Source: Psychromonas sp. SP041 (GTDB lineage Bacteria; Pseudomonadota; Gammaproteobacteria; Enterobacterales; Psychromonadaceae). From it: a DNA stretch of 64,000 nucleotides. The notes under the pieces were generated by a model. The model saw only the letters and a program-made list of their open reading frames with translations, was not told the DNA's origin and did not search any database. The stretch spans positions 224,525-288,524 of the forward strand of contig NZ_CBRF02000001.1 of assembly GCF_000470315.2 (NCBI RefSeq), read 5' to 3'. Of this stretch, positions 17,674-25,944 are shown piece by piece; position 1 is the first letter of the stretch; each line of letters begins with the position of its first letter. Position numbers and translations under genes: made by a program.

Positions 17674-18444
17674 ATGAGTATATCAATTAGAACAGTTGCA
17701 CTAGTCGCACTAATGATTAGTCGTACTTCTGTTTTAGCTCATGCGTATGAAATAGACGAAATACAGGGAATGAGAAGCAAGTATCCAGACAATATATATT
17801 CTGAAAGACTACTTGATGAGTTACACACTGGGCAATTGCTAAGTATAAAAAACGTCGACAAAGGTGCTAAGCAGCCTTTTAATTCTCTAGAAAAGGCTTA
17901 TGAGATAGCTAACCCTGCAAGAGATGAGCTGGAGTTAGCCTTGTCTGAAATAAGTCACTCTTACGGTGTTAGCTACATCAATGCACCAATCAAGACTAAA
18001 GAAAGATCTTATCAAAAGTCCGAACATGAATTTGGTGGTGACGAAACACAAATTACCGACATAGTACGAGGGTCGTTCGTAACAGACTCAATTAAAGACG
18101 TTAATTTTGTATTCAATAAGATTCAAGAAAGATTAGAAGTGGTCAAAGTTAAAAACAGATTTAATGAACCGGTTAGATCTGGTTATAGAGATTTGTCCTT
18201 ACTTGTAATGTTACCTAAAACAAAAATGATTGCAGAAATTCAAATACATCTAAGCGAGATTTCAAAAATCAAATCAGGTGCTGAGCATGATGTTTATGAA
18301 ATCATACAGAAAATAGAAAGGCTAGCACAGGCTGAAAACAGGCCTTTAAGCAAGATAGAGGAGTCTCAAATAGCTAAGGCTAGAAATGAGTCAAGAATCT
18401 TGTATGAGAAAGCATGGGGTCTTTATAAGAAGGTGCCTGCCTAG
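17674..18444 (+). CDS. exported RelA/SpoT-fold-like protein
   Basis: Residues of about 100-215 resemble the RelA/SpoT nucleotidyltransferase fold: ITDIVRGSFVTDSIKD (position of the DxxGxR motif), VKNRFNEPVRSGYRDLSLLV (position of GYRSxH), IAEIQIHLSEI (EIQI strand) and EHDVYEI. This is the GYRD variant rather than the classical (p)ppGpp synthetase. The N-terminus (MSISIRTVALVALMISRTSV...AHA) looks like a signal peptide, though an Arg interrupts its core. If exported, it cannot act on cytosolic nucleotides and may be an effector or a toxin-like enzyme. AGGAGAA supports the start. Confidence 0.6.
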   Translation: MSISIRTVALVALMISRTSVLAHAYEIDEIQGMRSKYPDNIYSERLLDELHTGQLLSIKNVDKGAKQPFNSLEKAYEIANPARDELELALSEISHSYGVSYINAPIKTKERSYQKSEHEFGGDETQITDIVRGSFVTDSIKDVNFVFNKIQERLEVVKVKNRFNEPVRSGYRDLSLLVMLPKTKMIAEIQIHLSEISKIKSGAEHDVYEIIQKIERLAQAENRPLSKIEESQIAKARNESRILYEKAWGLYKKVPA

Positions 18445-18461
18445 TAAAGCAATCAACTTAA

Positions 18462-18493
18462 TCAGGACGGCAAACCATGGCTTGCCATCCTGA
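18462..18493. terminator. hairpin between convergent genes
   Basis: A 12-bp stem with one mismatch (TCAGGACGGCAA with TTGCCATCCTGA) separates the exported pair from the antiporter gene. No strong T-run is present on either strand. Confidence 0.5.
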
Positions 18494-18499
18494 ATTAGC

Positions 18500-20041
18500 C
18501 TACATTTTCATGCTTAAAGCGACTTTAGATGCTAATCCAGCTCCTGCTTCATCCGCAGTTATATATGCTTCATCTGCACCTGAGTCTTTAATTATTTGTG
18601 CAGCATCCTCATTAAGTGAGTGAGCTACGATTAGACCCTCGAACCCTTTCTTTCTTAACGCTTCAATAATGCCTTTTGTTGCTTCTGTATGCTTTAATGC
18701 CAGTACACAGTACTTCAAGTTGCTCAGATCTAAACTTTCCCATATTCCAAGATGCTCAACGTCAGCATATTGAACGTTCAAGCCATTTTCGCGATGTAAG
18801 GCAACTAGTTCCTGATCAGAATCGATACCAACAGTTTTGCCATATTGCTGTAAGTTTTTGTAGGCCGATGCACCTATTTTACCCATTCCCATCATTAAGA
18901 TAGTTGCATCTCCTAGAACAATGCTTTCCTCATCAGGATGTCTAACATTGCGTTCAAATTTAGATGCATATTTCTCAATCCTATCAAAAATAGGATGAGC
19001 AAACCGGTTTAATGGTGCGCTAAAGATAAAAGAAAATGTAACAGCCAAAGCGATTGAAATGGTCCACTCAGGCATGACTGCAGCGCAGACTATCAATCCA
19101 AACTCGGAAAAGTTTGTCAAAGAAATCGTTGTTAGAAATGCACTTCTTGCTTTCAACTTAAAGTAAACCAACAACCCAAAGAAGATAACAACTTGGATAG
19201 GTAATAGCATGGTGACAGCAAAAGCAAAATACAAGTCATCGTAAGTAGGCAGGCCCTTTAGTCCAATCGATAAAAAGAAACCAACTAGAAATATTTCCTT
19301 TAGGCTCCAAAGCCTTTCAGACAGAAATGCTGATTTTTTATGACCGGACATTATTGCGCCCATGGCCAATGCTCCAAGCTCTCCAGATAGTCCTACAGCT
19401 TCAAAAGCTCCTCCGCCTACAACAACAGCTAAAAGAAGGCCAAAAAGGATCATAAGTTCCTCATTGCCGCTTGAATCAAGCACTTTATATAAAAGCGGCC
19501 TAATCAATGGAAGCAAGAATAGTCCGAATGCCCATGCAGATGGCGTTTTACCACTAGCAATGCTCATTACGACCATCGCAATTAAATCTTGTGCAATCAA
19601 AATGCCTATCGCGACTCTGCCATGGAACGCTTTTAATTCTTGCTTTCCTTCTAGGGTTTTAGCCGCAAGTACTGTGCTAGAAAACGATAAAGCTGTTGCA
19701 AGCATTACAGATGTTTCAATACTTGTGCCCACTATGAAGTAGATAGATACAGCAAAAGTTGAAGTAGACAAGAAAAAATGAAGCAAACTAGTACCAATTA
19801 CTTCTGGTCGAGCAACTTTTTTGATATTTAACTTAAGTCCAACAGTAAACAATAAAAGCAAGACACCGTAATGAGCAATATGCTCTAAAGAGCTTAGAGC
19901 GAGGACTGGTAAGTCTAAAAAAGAGGAGAACGCGCTAATAATAAAACCAGCAGCTAGGTAGCCAATAAGTGGTGGTAAGCCAATTGCACTAACTATCAAT
20001 CCGACAGAAAATGCGAAACCAATAAAGATCGCTTCAAGCAT
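18500..20041 (-). CDS. Kef-type cation:proton antiporter (CPA2) with RCK domain
   Basis: Residues of about 1-375 hold roughly a dozen membrane segments of the CPA2 exchanger fold (IGLPPLIGYLAAGFIISAF at the start, VGLSGELGALAMGAIMSGH in the middle). Residues of about 380-513 form a TrkA-N/RCK nucleotide-binding domain with ILMMGMGKIG as the dinucleotide motif and a following IDSDQE. Such proteins exchange potassium or sodium for protons and are gated by NAD(H) or glutathione adducts. At 513 aa it is shorter than KefB/KefC (about 600 aa) because the regulatory tail is missing. AGGAAAAATC supports the start. Confidence 0.88.
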   Translation of the reverse strand: MLEAIFIGFAFSVGLIVSAIGLPPLIGYLAAGFIISAFSSFLDLPVLALSSLEHIAHYGVLLLLFTVGLKLNIKKVARPEVIGTSLLHFFLSTSTFAVSIYFIVGTSIETSVMLATALSFSSTVLAAKTLEGKQELKAFHGRVAIGILIAQDLIAMVVMSIASGKTPSAWAFGLFLLPLIRPLLYKVLDSSGNEELMILFGLLLAVVVGGGAFEAVGLSGELGALAMGAIMSGHKKSAFLSERLWSLKEIFLVGFFLSIGLKGLPTYDDLYFAFAVTMLLPIQVVIFFGLLVYFKLKARSAFLTTISLTNFSEFGLIVCAAVMPEWTISIALAVTFSFIFSAPLNRFAHPIFDRIEKYASKFERNVRHPDEESIVLGDATILMMGMGKIGASAYKNLQQYGKTVGIDSDQELVALHRENGLNVQYADVEHLGIWESLDLSNLKYCVLALKHTEATKGIIEALRKKGFEGLIVAHSLNEDAAQIIKDSGADEAYITADEAGAGLASKVALSMKM

Positions 20042-20203
20042 GATTTTTCCTAATGAGTTTAAAAAGAATAACCCTTATGAAAAATACATAAATGGTCGCT
20101 CCTTGTTGATTAAAAGAAGTATATATTATGCATTAAATGAGCCAAAAGTCAATAATGCAAGTGTTCTGATGTTGTGAGAATTTAAATATAGAATTGAGTT
20201 AAA

Positions 20204-20223
20204 GTGCGGAAAATGTTCCGCAC
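20204..20223 (-). terminator. hairpin after nrdB
   Basis: An 8-bp GC-rich stem (GTGCGGAA with TTCCGCAC) and a 4-nt loop are followed by TTTAA on the minus strand. It is a probable terminator with a short T-run. Confidence 0.6.
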
Positions 20224-20251
20224 ACAGTTTTGGGGTTAATTAGGCATGTTA

Positions 20252-21397
20252 TTATAATGAGAAGTCATCAAAATCACCGGCCTCTAATTTGTTGTTAATA
20301 GCAGCAACAAGATACTGTGAGTTTTCTGCCTCCTGAGGCGCCACCTGTACATTTTCAGAAACAAGCCAACCGTTTATCCAGGGGATAGGGTTTTCGGTCG
20401 CACCTGGGAAGGCAGGGGGCAATGAGACACTGCTCATTCTAATATTGGTAATATATTCAACATACTGGCAGAGAATGTTAGTATTGAGCCCAATCATAGA
20501 GCCATCTTTAAATAAGTATGAAGCCCAAGATTTTTCTTGTTCTGCTGCATCTACAAACATCTTAATGCACTGTTCTCTGCAATCACGAGCAATCACTTTA
20601 AAGTCGGGGTCGTCTTCACCTTTTGCAAAAATACCAAGCATGTGTTGAGTTGAAGTTAAGTGAAGCGACTCATCGCGAGCAATTAACTTAATGATTTTTG
20701 CATTTCCCTCTAAAAGAGCACTTTCAGCAAAAGCAAATGAACATGCAAAACTTACATAAAACCGAACTCCTTCAAGGATGTTAGTAGACATAATACAAAG
20801 ATATATTCTCTTCTTAAGCTCCATTAGAGAGACGTCAATATCTTCACCATCGACTGTTGTGTGCTTGCCTATGCCGTATACGCTATAAAGCTTCGTATAT
20901 TCGATAAGGTCGTCATAGTAGTGAGAAACGTCTTGCGCACGGTCTACGATTTCTTTGTTATCTACAATGTCATCAAAAACAATCGAAGGATCATTAACAA
21001 TATTTCTAATAATGTGGGTGTATGATCTAGAGTGAATTGTTTCTGAAAAAGACCAAGTTTCTATCCATGTTTCAAGCTCAGGCAATGATACTAACGGAAG
21101 TAAAGCAACATTAGGGCTACGGCCTTGAATGGAATCTAAAAGAATTTGGTATTTAAGGTTTTGGATAAATATATGTTTTTCGTGCTCAGGAAGAGAATTG
21201 TAGTCAATACGGTCTTTTGAAACATTAACTTCTTGTGGAAGCCAAAAAAATGATAATTGTTTTTCGATTAGTTTTTCAAATACTTCATACTTTTGTATGT
21301 CATACCGAGCAATATTAACGTTACTGCCAAGAAACATCGGCTCATTTAATGTATTTGTTTTTTTTTGATTAAAGGTAGTGTAGCGATTACGAGGCAT
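20252..21397 (-). CDS. nrdB: class Ia ribonucleotide reductase small subunit NrdB
   Basis: All residues of the di-iron tyrosyl-radical site are present: Asp88, Glu119, His122, Tyr126, Glu209, Glu243 and His246. These are offset by a constant 4-5 residues from E. coli NrdB. The C-terminus ends in the acidic-aromatic DFDDFSL, the tail that docks on NrdA. The protein (381 aa) is full length and should be active. No nrdA lies in this window; the partner is either elsewhere on the element or the host protein. It would supply dNTPs for replication of a large element. Confidence 0.95.
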   Translation of the reverse strand: MPRNRYTTFNQKKTNTLNEPMFLGSNVNIARYDIQKYEVFEKLIEKQLSFFWLPQEVNVSKDRIDYNSLPEHEKHIFIQNLKYQILLDSIQGRSPNVALLPLVSLPELETWIETWSFSETIHSRSYTHIIRNIVNDPSIVFDDIVDNKEIVDRAQDVSHYYDDLIEYTKLYSVYGIGKHTTVDGEDIDVSLMELKKRIYLCIMSTNILEGVRFYVSFACSFAFAESALLEGNAKIIKLIARDESLHLTSTQHMLGIFAKGEDDPDFKVIARDCREQCIKMFVDAAEQEKSWASYLFKDGSMIGLNTNILCQYVEYITNIRMSSVSLPPAFPGATENPIPWINGWLVSENVQVAPQEAENSQYLVAAINNKLEAGDFDDFSL

Positions 21398-21543
21398 TTA
21401 ACTTCTCTTTAGTTTGCTTGCAAAAAAATCATTGCATAGTTAAGCAGTGATTTTGAACGCCACTATAAACGAAAAAGAAGAAATGGCCTGACTTAGCTCT
21501 AGTTATACTAATAGTTAAGTCAGGACGTTGTTTTTAATTACAG

Positions 21544-21861
21544 TTAAACTGAAATCCTAATAACAGAGTTCGTTCTGTCGCCTTTCTTATGCTCAACCAA
21601 CTCTACATAATTGCTAGTGTTAGCTAGCAGCCTTGATTTAAACGCATCAAGAGCGTCATTGTAGTAATAAAAATCCAAGCTATTTGTATTAGATATGAAC
21701 TTTTTTCCGTTCCAGTAAAGTGTATATCGCTCAGTTTCTGAGTGTAATCGATAAATAAAGTACCATATACGTTTTATCTTATCTAAAGCACTTTTGTCTT
21801 TTTTAATTCTATCAACAAGAATTTTCAGCTCAACCATAAAAGCTTCTTTAAGCGCTTTCAT
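21544..21861 (-). CDS. hypothetical protein, 105 aa
   Basis: This is a small basic protein with no recognised motif and no signal or membrane segment. An AAGAGGT ribosome site precedes the ATG, and a shared-type promoter lies at 21945-21972. A hairpin at 21487-21524 (stem CCTGACTTA with TAAGTCAGG) follows the gene and probably ends transcription. It is likely a real, singly transcribed gene; its function is unknown. Confidence 0.65.
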   Translation of the reverse strand: MKALKEAFMVELKILVDRIKKDKSALDKIKRIWYFIYRLHSETERYTLYWNGKKFISNTNSLDFYYYNDALDAFKSRLLANTSNYVELVEHKKGDRTNSVIRISV

Positions 21862-21944
21862 AGTGACCTCTTAATAAATGAATGAAAAATATTTTTACTG
21901 ATGTTTATTTAACAAACATCACAGAACATCTTTCCTTACGAGAT

Positions 21945-21972
21945 ATTATATCACAAGTAGTATCACTGTCAA
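21945..21972 (-). promoter_or_regulatory. promoter of the 105-aa gene, shared family
   Basis: The minus strand reads TTGACA, 16 bp, TATAAT with GATACTA in the spacer. Confidence 0.7.
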
Positions 21973-21988
21973 ATATTAAGAGGTGAAT

Positions 21989-22011
21989 TTAGGAGGCAAA
22001 TTGCCTCCTAA
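21989..22011 (-). terminator. hairpin after the 166-aa gene
   Basis: A 9-bp stem (TTAGGAGGC with GCCTCCTAA) and a 5-nt loop lie just past the stop codon of the gene at 22015. It has no long T-run. Confidence 0.5.
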
Positions 22012-22014
22012 GCA

Positions 22015-22515
22015 TTAAGCCTTAACTTGATTCATGTTATCAAACAGTAGTCGATAAACAGCCAAGCCCGCAATTGCTGATGGAGTTGAAAAGCCGCCAA
22101 TACGATCCATAGTTTCTACATAAAAATTCATGCCTATAGACATTTCTTTTTCTTCATCTGTTTGGTTAAAAAATTCATTAGCAATTTCATAATCATCAAT
22201 ATCGAACTGTTCTAGATCAACGTTAAGCTCTTCTTCGAAGTCACCAGAGCATGCTTGTAAAAGGTGATCTGAATTAGAAAAAACGATTCTTGTTCTAACT
22301 GGCTCAACATGAGGCGCTAAGTCATGGAACATTTTCTTTTCTTTCATTTGAGAAAAATAACGCATACCTAAACGCGCCCATCGCGTAGCAATGTGATCAT
22401 TAACTAGCTCTTGCTCAACACCATCAACATACGGAGTTTCTATGCTTACCGAAACATTGTTATCTGAACATTCAAAGATTAAAGAAACCAATTTATCGTC
22501 TGTAAGTTTGTGCAT
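22015..22515 (-). CDS. hypothetical acidic protein, 166 aa
   Basis: This is an unrecognised soluble acidic protein. Its start lies 37 bp inside the end of the upstream gene (22479-23249), and an AAGGA ribosome site precedes its ATG within that overlap. The two are therefore one operon with probable translational coupling. No catalytic motif is seen. Confidence 0.65.
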   Translation of the reverse strand: MHKLTDDKLVSLIFECSDNNVSVSIETPYVDGVEQELVNDHIATRWARLGMRYFSQMKEKKMFHDLAPHVEPVRTRIVFSNSDHLLQACSGDFEEELNVDLEQFDIDDYEIANEFFNQTDEEKEMSIGMNFYVETMDRIGGFSTPSAIAGLAVYRLLFDNMNQVKA

Positions 22516-23249
22516 TTTATATTCCTTATTAATTTGTAGAAATTAAGTTCAGTGTTTTGCTTAAGCAAATGTAGAGAAACTAAATTTTCATTGCCAGTTT
22601 CATCTTTTTCAAGCAATGCAGTAGCAAAAACCAAAGCATTTTTATCAGACTTGTTACTTTTATTTTTCATGAACTCTTCAAGTTTAACAAAACATGGCTC
22701 ATGAGATTTCGTTATGATGATCACAACATCACTAAGGCGAGTATTGCTTTTATTGAAAGCAATTCGTTCACCATCGGTATTTACGCCATATTCATTTACA
22801 TTAATAACGTTGTATTCATTATCTTTTAGGAATTTTACTACATTTCCAAACTTTATGTCTTTAATTTCACTAACGAAAGAAATTTCATCGTCATTTTCAG
22901 TTACTGCATTAGTAAAATTAATAATTTCTAAACTTTCTAGATTTTTATTGGCAGGTGAGTTTGCACTTGCAATATTAAATGTATATCCAATAAAAGATTC
23001 AAGCTCAATGTAGCTGTATTCAAGGCTCAGAATATCAAATACTTGGATTTGGTTTTTTTCTATCTTTTCATCATGTTCATCTTGGTATTTGTTAGAACGA
23101 TTTAAAGAGATAAAATGTTCAATTAGTTCTGAGTTAGTTGTCACAACAGAAAATTGATCTACAAGTTTCTCGTTTTTGTAAGCCAAACAGACAAGCCCCT
23201 CGCTTGCCAGTGATTTGAACTCTGAAATTGATTTTATTAATGTAGCCAC
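22479..23249 (-). CDS. hypothetical protein, 256 aa
   Basis: This is an unrecognised soluble protein rich in Asn, Glu and Lys. The start is a GTG at 23249 with GGGAG nine bases upstream. Its promoter at 23310-23338 is of the shared family with a large inverted repeat. A 7-bp hairpin (GGTAGGC with GCCTACC, at about 23279-23297) would sit at the very 5' end of the message. It heads an operon with the 166-aa protein. Confidence 0.65.
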   Translation of the reverse strand: MATLIKSISEFKSLASEGLVCLAYKNEKLVDQFSVVTTNSELIEHFISLNRSNKYQDEHDEKIEKNQIQVFDILSLEYSYIELESFIGYTFNIASANSPANKNLESLEIINFTNAVTENDDEISFVSEIKDIKFGNVVKFLKDNEYNVINVNEYGVNTDGERIAFNKSNTRLSDVVIIITKSHEPCFVKLEEFMKNKSNKSDKNALVFATALLEKDETGNENLVSLHLLKQNTELNFYKLIRNIKCTNLQTINWFL

Positions 23250-23309
23250 TTTTAAATACTCCCACTTGAATTAAGATCGGTAGGCATGCCGCCTACCTTT
23301 TCGTTAGAT

Positions 23310-23338
23310 ATTATATCAAAACTGATATAATATGTCTA
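23310..23338 (-). promoter_or_regulatory. promoter with inverted repeat, 256-aa gene
   Basis: The minus strand reads TAGACA, 17 bp, TATAAT. An 11-bp perfect inverted repeat (ATATTATATCA, 4-nt gap, TGATATAATAT) covers the spacer and the -10 box, so it is a likely operator. Confidence 0.7.
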
Positions 23339-23354
23339 TATGAGTTAAGTTATT

Positions 23355-24443
23355 TTAATTAGAATTTCCAAAAAACTTACGTCTGTGATCTGATTCTTGT
23401 GAAACAGGGATAGTAGGCTTGATTTTTTTCTTTCCGTTGAAGTCATCAAAAATAATTTTATTGGCAGTTGAATTTATTTCAAAGTCTGTAACCTCAGCTC
23501 TGCCTACATGACTTCCCATTTCAGTTAGGATATTGTAAACATCAAACTGCGTTAGATGTGAATCCATTCTTACTTTAGCTTTGGTGTCATACAATGACGA
23601 TTCTTTGTAAAATTGCCCTAGATTTTTAGTAATATTAGTAACTTCACTAAAACGAGTAAGCTTGTCAAAAACCTGTTTGTCAGCACCATCTTCTACTTCA
23701 AAAAATCGAGACTGTATGATTTCATGAACTTTCTCAACCGTAGCTACATTAGCTCTGCTGTTGTCTTTAGACATAGACTCAAAACGACCGCGAAGAATAT
23801 CATTGATTTTAGGTTGTAGTTGCGAGCTTACAATTTGTAGGTTATTTTCCCAATCATCAATAACAGGTACTTCAAAAGTAACAAATGGAGAGTTGGCAAT
23901 CATACCATTTTCACAAACAAGTCTTTTTACTTCAAATGAAGTCTGAATATTTTTAGAAAAAGGGCTGTAACGATAAACAAGCTTATTTTCAAATTCACCA
24001 CCTAAACCTAATGACTCTACGTCAAGGTTGAATTTATCCCAAGTGCCGCCTAGGAAAACATCAGAATTGCGTTTGCCACGAATTTGATTGTATAAGCCTC
24101 GAACAGGATCCGCATACTTAGACTTATCAAACTTTTCAACACCAATGATATCAGCAAGAGCATCAAGCGCATTGTCCGTTTGAACGAAGCCACGGTAGGT
24201 AGATGGTCGGTAATCTTGCATAGTACCATCAACAATAATGTATGTGCCGTTATTGAAAAACGCATCTAATACACGTTGCTCAGACGTTTCAACCATGCGG
24301 CTTTCTCTTGATGTGGCAGGGAAAGTATGTGTGTATTGATTATTGATAATGATTGTAAGAGTTAATTTACCATTTTTATCAAAAAGGATTTTAGTTTCAA
24401 CTTTTGCGTTTCTTAATATGTTCATTGCGATGTTTGTAGTCAT
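23355..24443 (-). CDS. DUF932-like plasmid/phage protein
   Basis: The protein of 362 aa resembles the DUF932 family found on plasmids and phages: a central VYRYSPFSKNIQTSFEVKR followed by LVCENGMIANSPF (family hallmark RLVCxNGM) and a helical C-terminal half. The family's function is unknown. A TTG at 24509 leaves the frame open, but the ATG at 24443 has a strong GGGGGA five bases upstream and is preferred. It has its own shared-type promoter at 24481-24509. The neighbouring helicase gene and the 413-aa gene have near-identical leaders, so the three are likely co-regulated. Confidence 0.6.
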   Translation of the reverse strand: MTTNIAMNILRNAKVETKILFDKNGKLTLTIIINNQYTHTFPATSRESRMVETSEQRVLDAFFNNGTYIIVDGTMQDYRPSTYRGFVQTDNALDALADIIGVEKFDKSKYADPVRGLYNQIRGKRNSDVFLGGTWDKFNLDVESLGLGGEFENKLVYRYSPFSKNIQTSFEVKRLVCENGMIANSPFVTFEVPVIDDWENNLQIVSSQLQPKINDILRGRFESMSKDNSRANVATVEKVHEIIQSRFFEVEDGADKQVFDKLTRFSEVTNITKNLGQFYKESSLYDTKAKVRMDSHLTQFDVYNILTEMGSHVGRAEVTDFEINSTANKIIFDDFNGKKKIKPTIPVSQESDHRRKFFGNSN

Positions 24444-24480
24444 GATATCCCCCAAGGATGTGCTTTCTGTATATGCGCTT

Positions 24481-24509
24481 ATTATATTAACTTTAGTATA
24501 TTTAGTCAA
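24481..24509 (-). promoter_or_regulatory. promoter of DUF932-like gene, shared family
   Basis: The minus strand reads TTGACT, 17 bp, TATAAT. The spacer AAATATACTAAAGTTAA differs from that at 25861-25889 at only two positions. Confidence 0.85.
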
Positions 24510-24547
24510 TAGAAAAGAGAGGTTTAAGCAAAAAAAACATTAAATAT

Positions 24548-24563
24548 GGGGGATTTCTCCCCC
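24548..24563 (-). terminator. intrinsic terminator after 413-aa gene
   Basis: On the minus strand a 6-bp stem (GGGGGA with TCCCCC) with a GAAA loop is followed within ten bases by eight T. Confidence 0.65.
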
Positions 24564-24569
24564 TTGCTA

Positions 24570-25811
24570 TTAATGAGTGCTAAAAAGTTCTTTAACGTGG
24601 TCAACACTGGATAATTTAACTAGCGGAATTTCCGATACGTTGCCTATGAAATCTGTCGAAATATCTTTTTCATATACTAAACCTGAGTTAATGCAGAATC
24701 TAAACATAGTAGACAAGTCGCGTAGATTTCTTAATTTTTGTTCTTTGTATATGAATCTGAAAAGATACGCAATTGAGGTCATAGCATCCATTTTAATTGG
24801 CAATATCTTTCTAGAGGCTTCATCAATATTCATCAGGTTAACTTCGCCTGTTTCTTCGATAATACCTTGAATATCCAAATCATCTGTGTGCTCATAACCG
24901 TAAAGTCTTCCGATAGTTTGAGCGGCTTTTATAGCAAAATTCACGTTAGCATAAGCTTTGTTTCTCGAAGATGCTAAAAAATAAACAAGTGATTCTTCAT
25001 CTTTCTTTTTTGTCTTTGCATTAACTGCATTAAGTGCTTTTGATTGAAGTACAGGTGAGAAAACATGAATTTGCTCCTCTGTTGGTGATAATGCATTAGG
25101 ATAATATGTTAAAACTTTGCCTTTTCTTGTTCCCAATCTAACAGAATGTCTGATAGTAATTGGCGCATCTAAGCCCGTTTCAATCGATTGTCTAATCTTC
25201 ACCTCTTCTTTTGCTACACTGGCACTTGATAAACCAACGCCCATTGTTGCAAGCTTAATAAAATTAACATTTCTGATAGTAAAATAACCATCTTTATCTA
25301 AAGAAGTTTCAGTGCGTGAAGTGAAGTGAAAACGATTTTGACTGTTGTGCATATTTAATTCACTATCGTCAATATCTTCTTTAACTTTTTCTGGCCAAAA
25401 TATTTCTGTGCCATTTACGTAAACAGATTTTTCATTCTTGATTTCATCTGCAAGAAGAATAATTGCTTTAGAAAATGAAGATTGCCAATTATTTGGATCT
25501 TGAAAACCATTTGCCGCAAATCGATTTACACGCTGTATTTCAATAGATATGACTTCATCACCATAGTAATTTAATGAAGTAAGCCAAGGTGTAGAGAACT
25601 CTCTAGTCAAATAGATAGCAGAGTAATTATGGCTAACTGAACGGTGAATCTTTATCTTAGATACATTGCGCCCGTTGTGTTCACCCTGCAGTGATGAATT
25701 GGCCTTATATGGAGCGCCAGAGCGAGTAGTTGTTACGTAAACGTAATCAGTTGTTACTTTAAGAATGTAAACATATACACTGCGCATTTGTGAGATATCG
25801 AATTTAAGCAT
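24570..25811 (-). CDS. hypothetical protein, 413 aa
   Basis: This unrecognised soluble protein lies between the DUF932-like gene and the helicase gene, with the same promoter type and the same GGGGGAATA ribosome site. The N-terminal half is beta-rich, and the C-terminal part (residues of about 270-390) is helical. The shared regulation suggests it works with the helicase or with the DUF932-like protein. No enzymatic motif is visible. Confidence 0.7.
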   Translation of the reverse strand: MLKFDISQMRSVYVYILKVTTDYVYVTTTRSGAPYKANSSLQGEHNGRNVSKIKIHRSVSHNYSAIYLTREFSTPWLTSLNYYGDEVISIEIQRVNRFAANGFQDPNNWQSSFSKAIILLADEIKNEKSVYVNGTEIFWPEKVKEDIDDSELNMHNSQNRFHFTSRTETSLDKDGYFTIRNVNFIKLATMGVGLSSASVAKEEVKIRQSIETGLDAPITIRHSVRLGTRKGKVLTYYPNALSPTEEQIHVFSPVLQSKALNAVNAKTKKKDEESLVYFLASSRNKAYANVNFAIKAAQTIGRLYGYEHTDDLDIQGIIEETGEVNLMNIDEASRKILPIKMDAMTSIAYLFRFIYKEQKLRNLRDLSTMFRFCINSGLVYEKDISTDFIGNVSEIPLVKLSSVDHVKELFSTH

Positions 25812-25860
25812 TGGTTATTCCCCCGAATAATTGTTTTGTCCTAACTCAGAACATGCAAAT

Positions 25861-25889
25861 ATTATATTAAATTTAGTATATTAAGTCAA
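25861..25889 (-). promoter_or_regulatory. promoter of 413-aa gene, shared-family archetype
   Basis: The minus strand reads TTGACT, 17 bp, TATAAT. The spacer and -10 together give TATACTAAATTTAATATA, a palindrome with one mismatched pair, which is the clearest copy of the putative operator. Confidence 0.85.
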
Positions 25890-25892
25890 TAA

Positions 25893-25924
25893 AAAAGGGA
25901 TTAATATTTCAATTAATCCCTTTT
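25893..25924 (-). terminator. strong terminator after helicase gene
   Basis: A 13-bp perfect stem (AAAAGGGATTAAT with ATTAATCCCTTTT) and a 6-nt loop end in six T on the minus strand. It sits directly before the next promoter. Confidence 0.9.
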
Positions 25925-25944
25925 GTTTTTATCTGATTTTTTAA

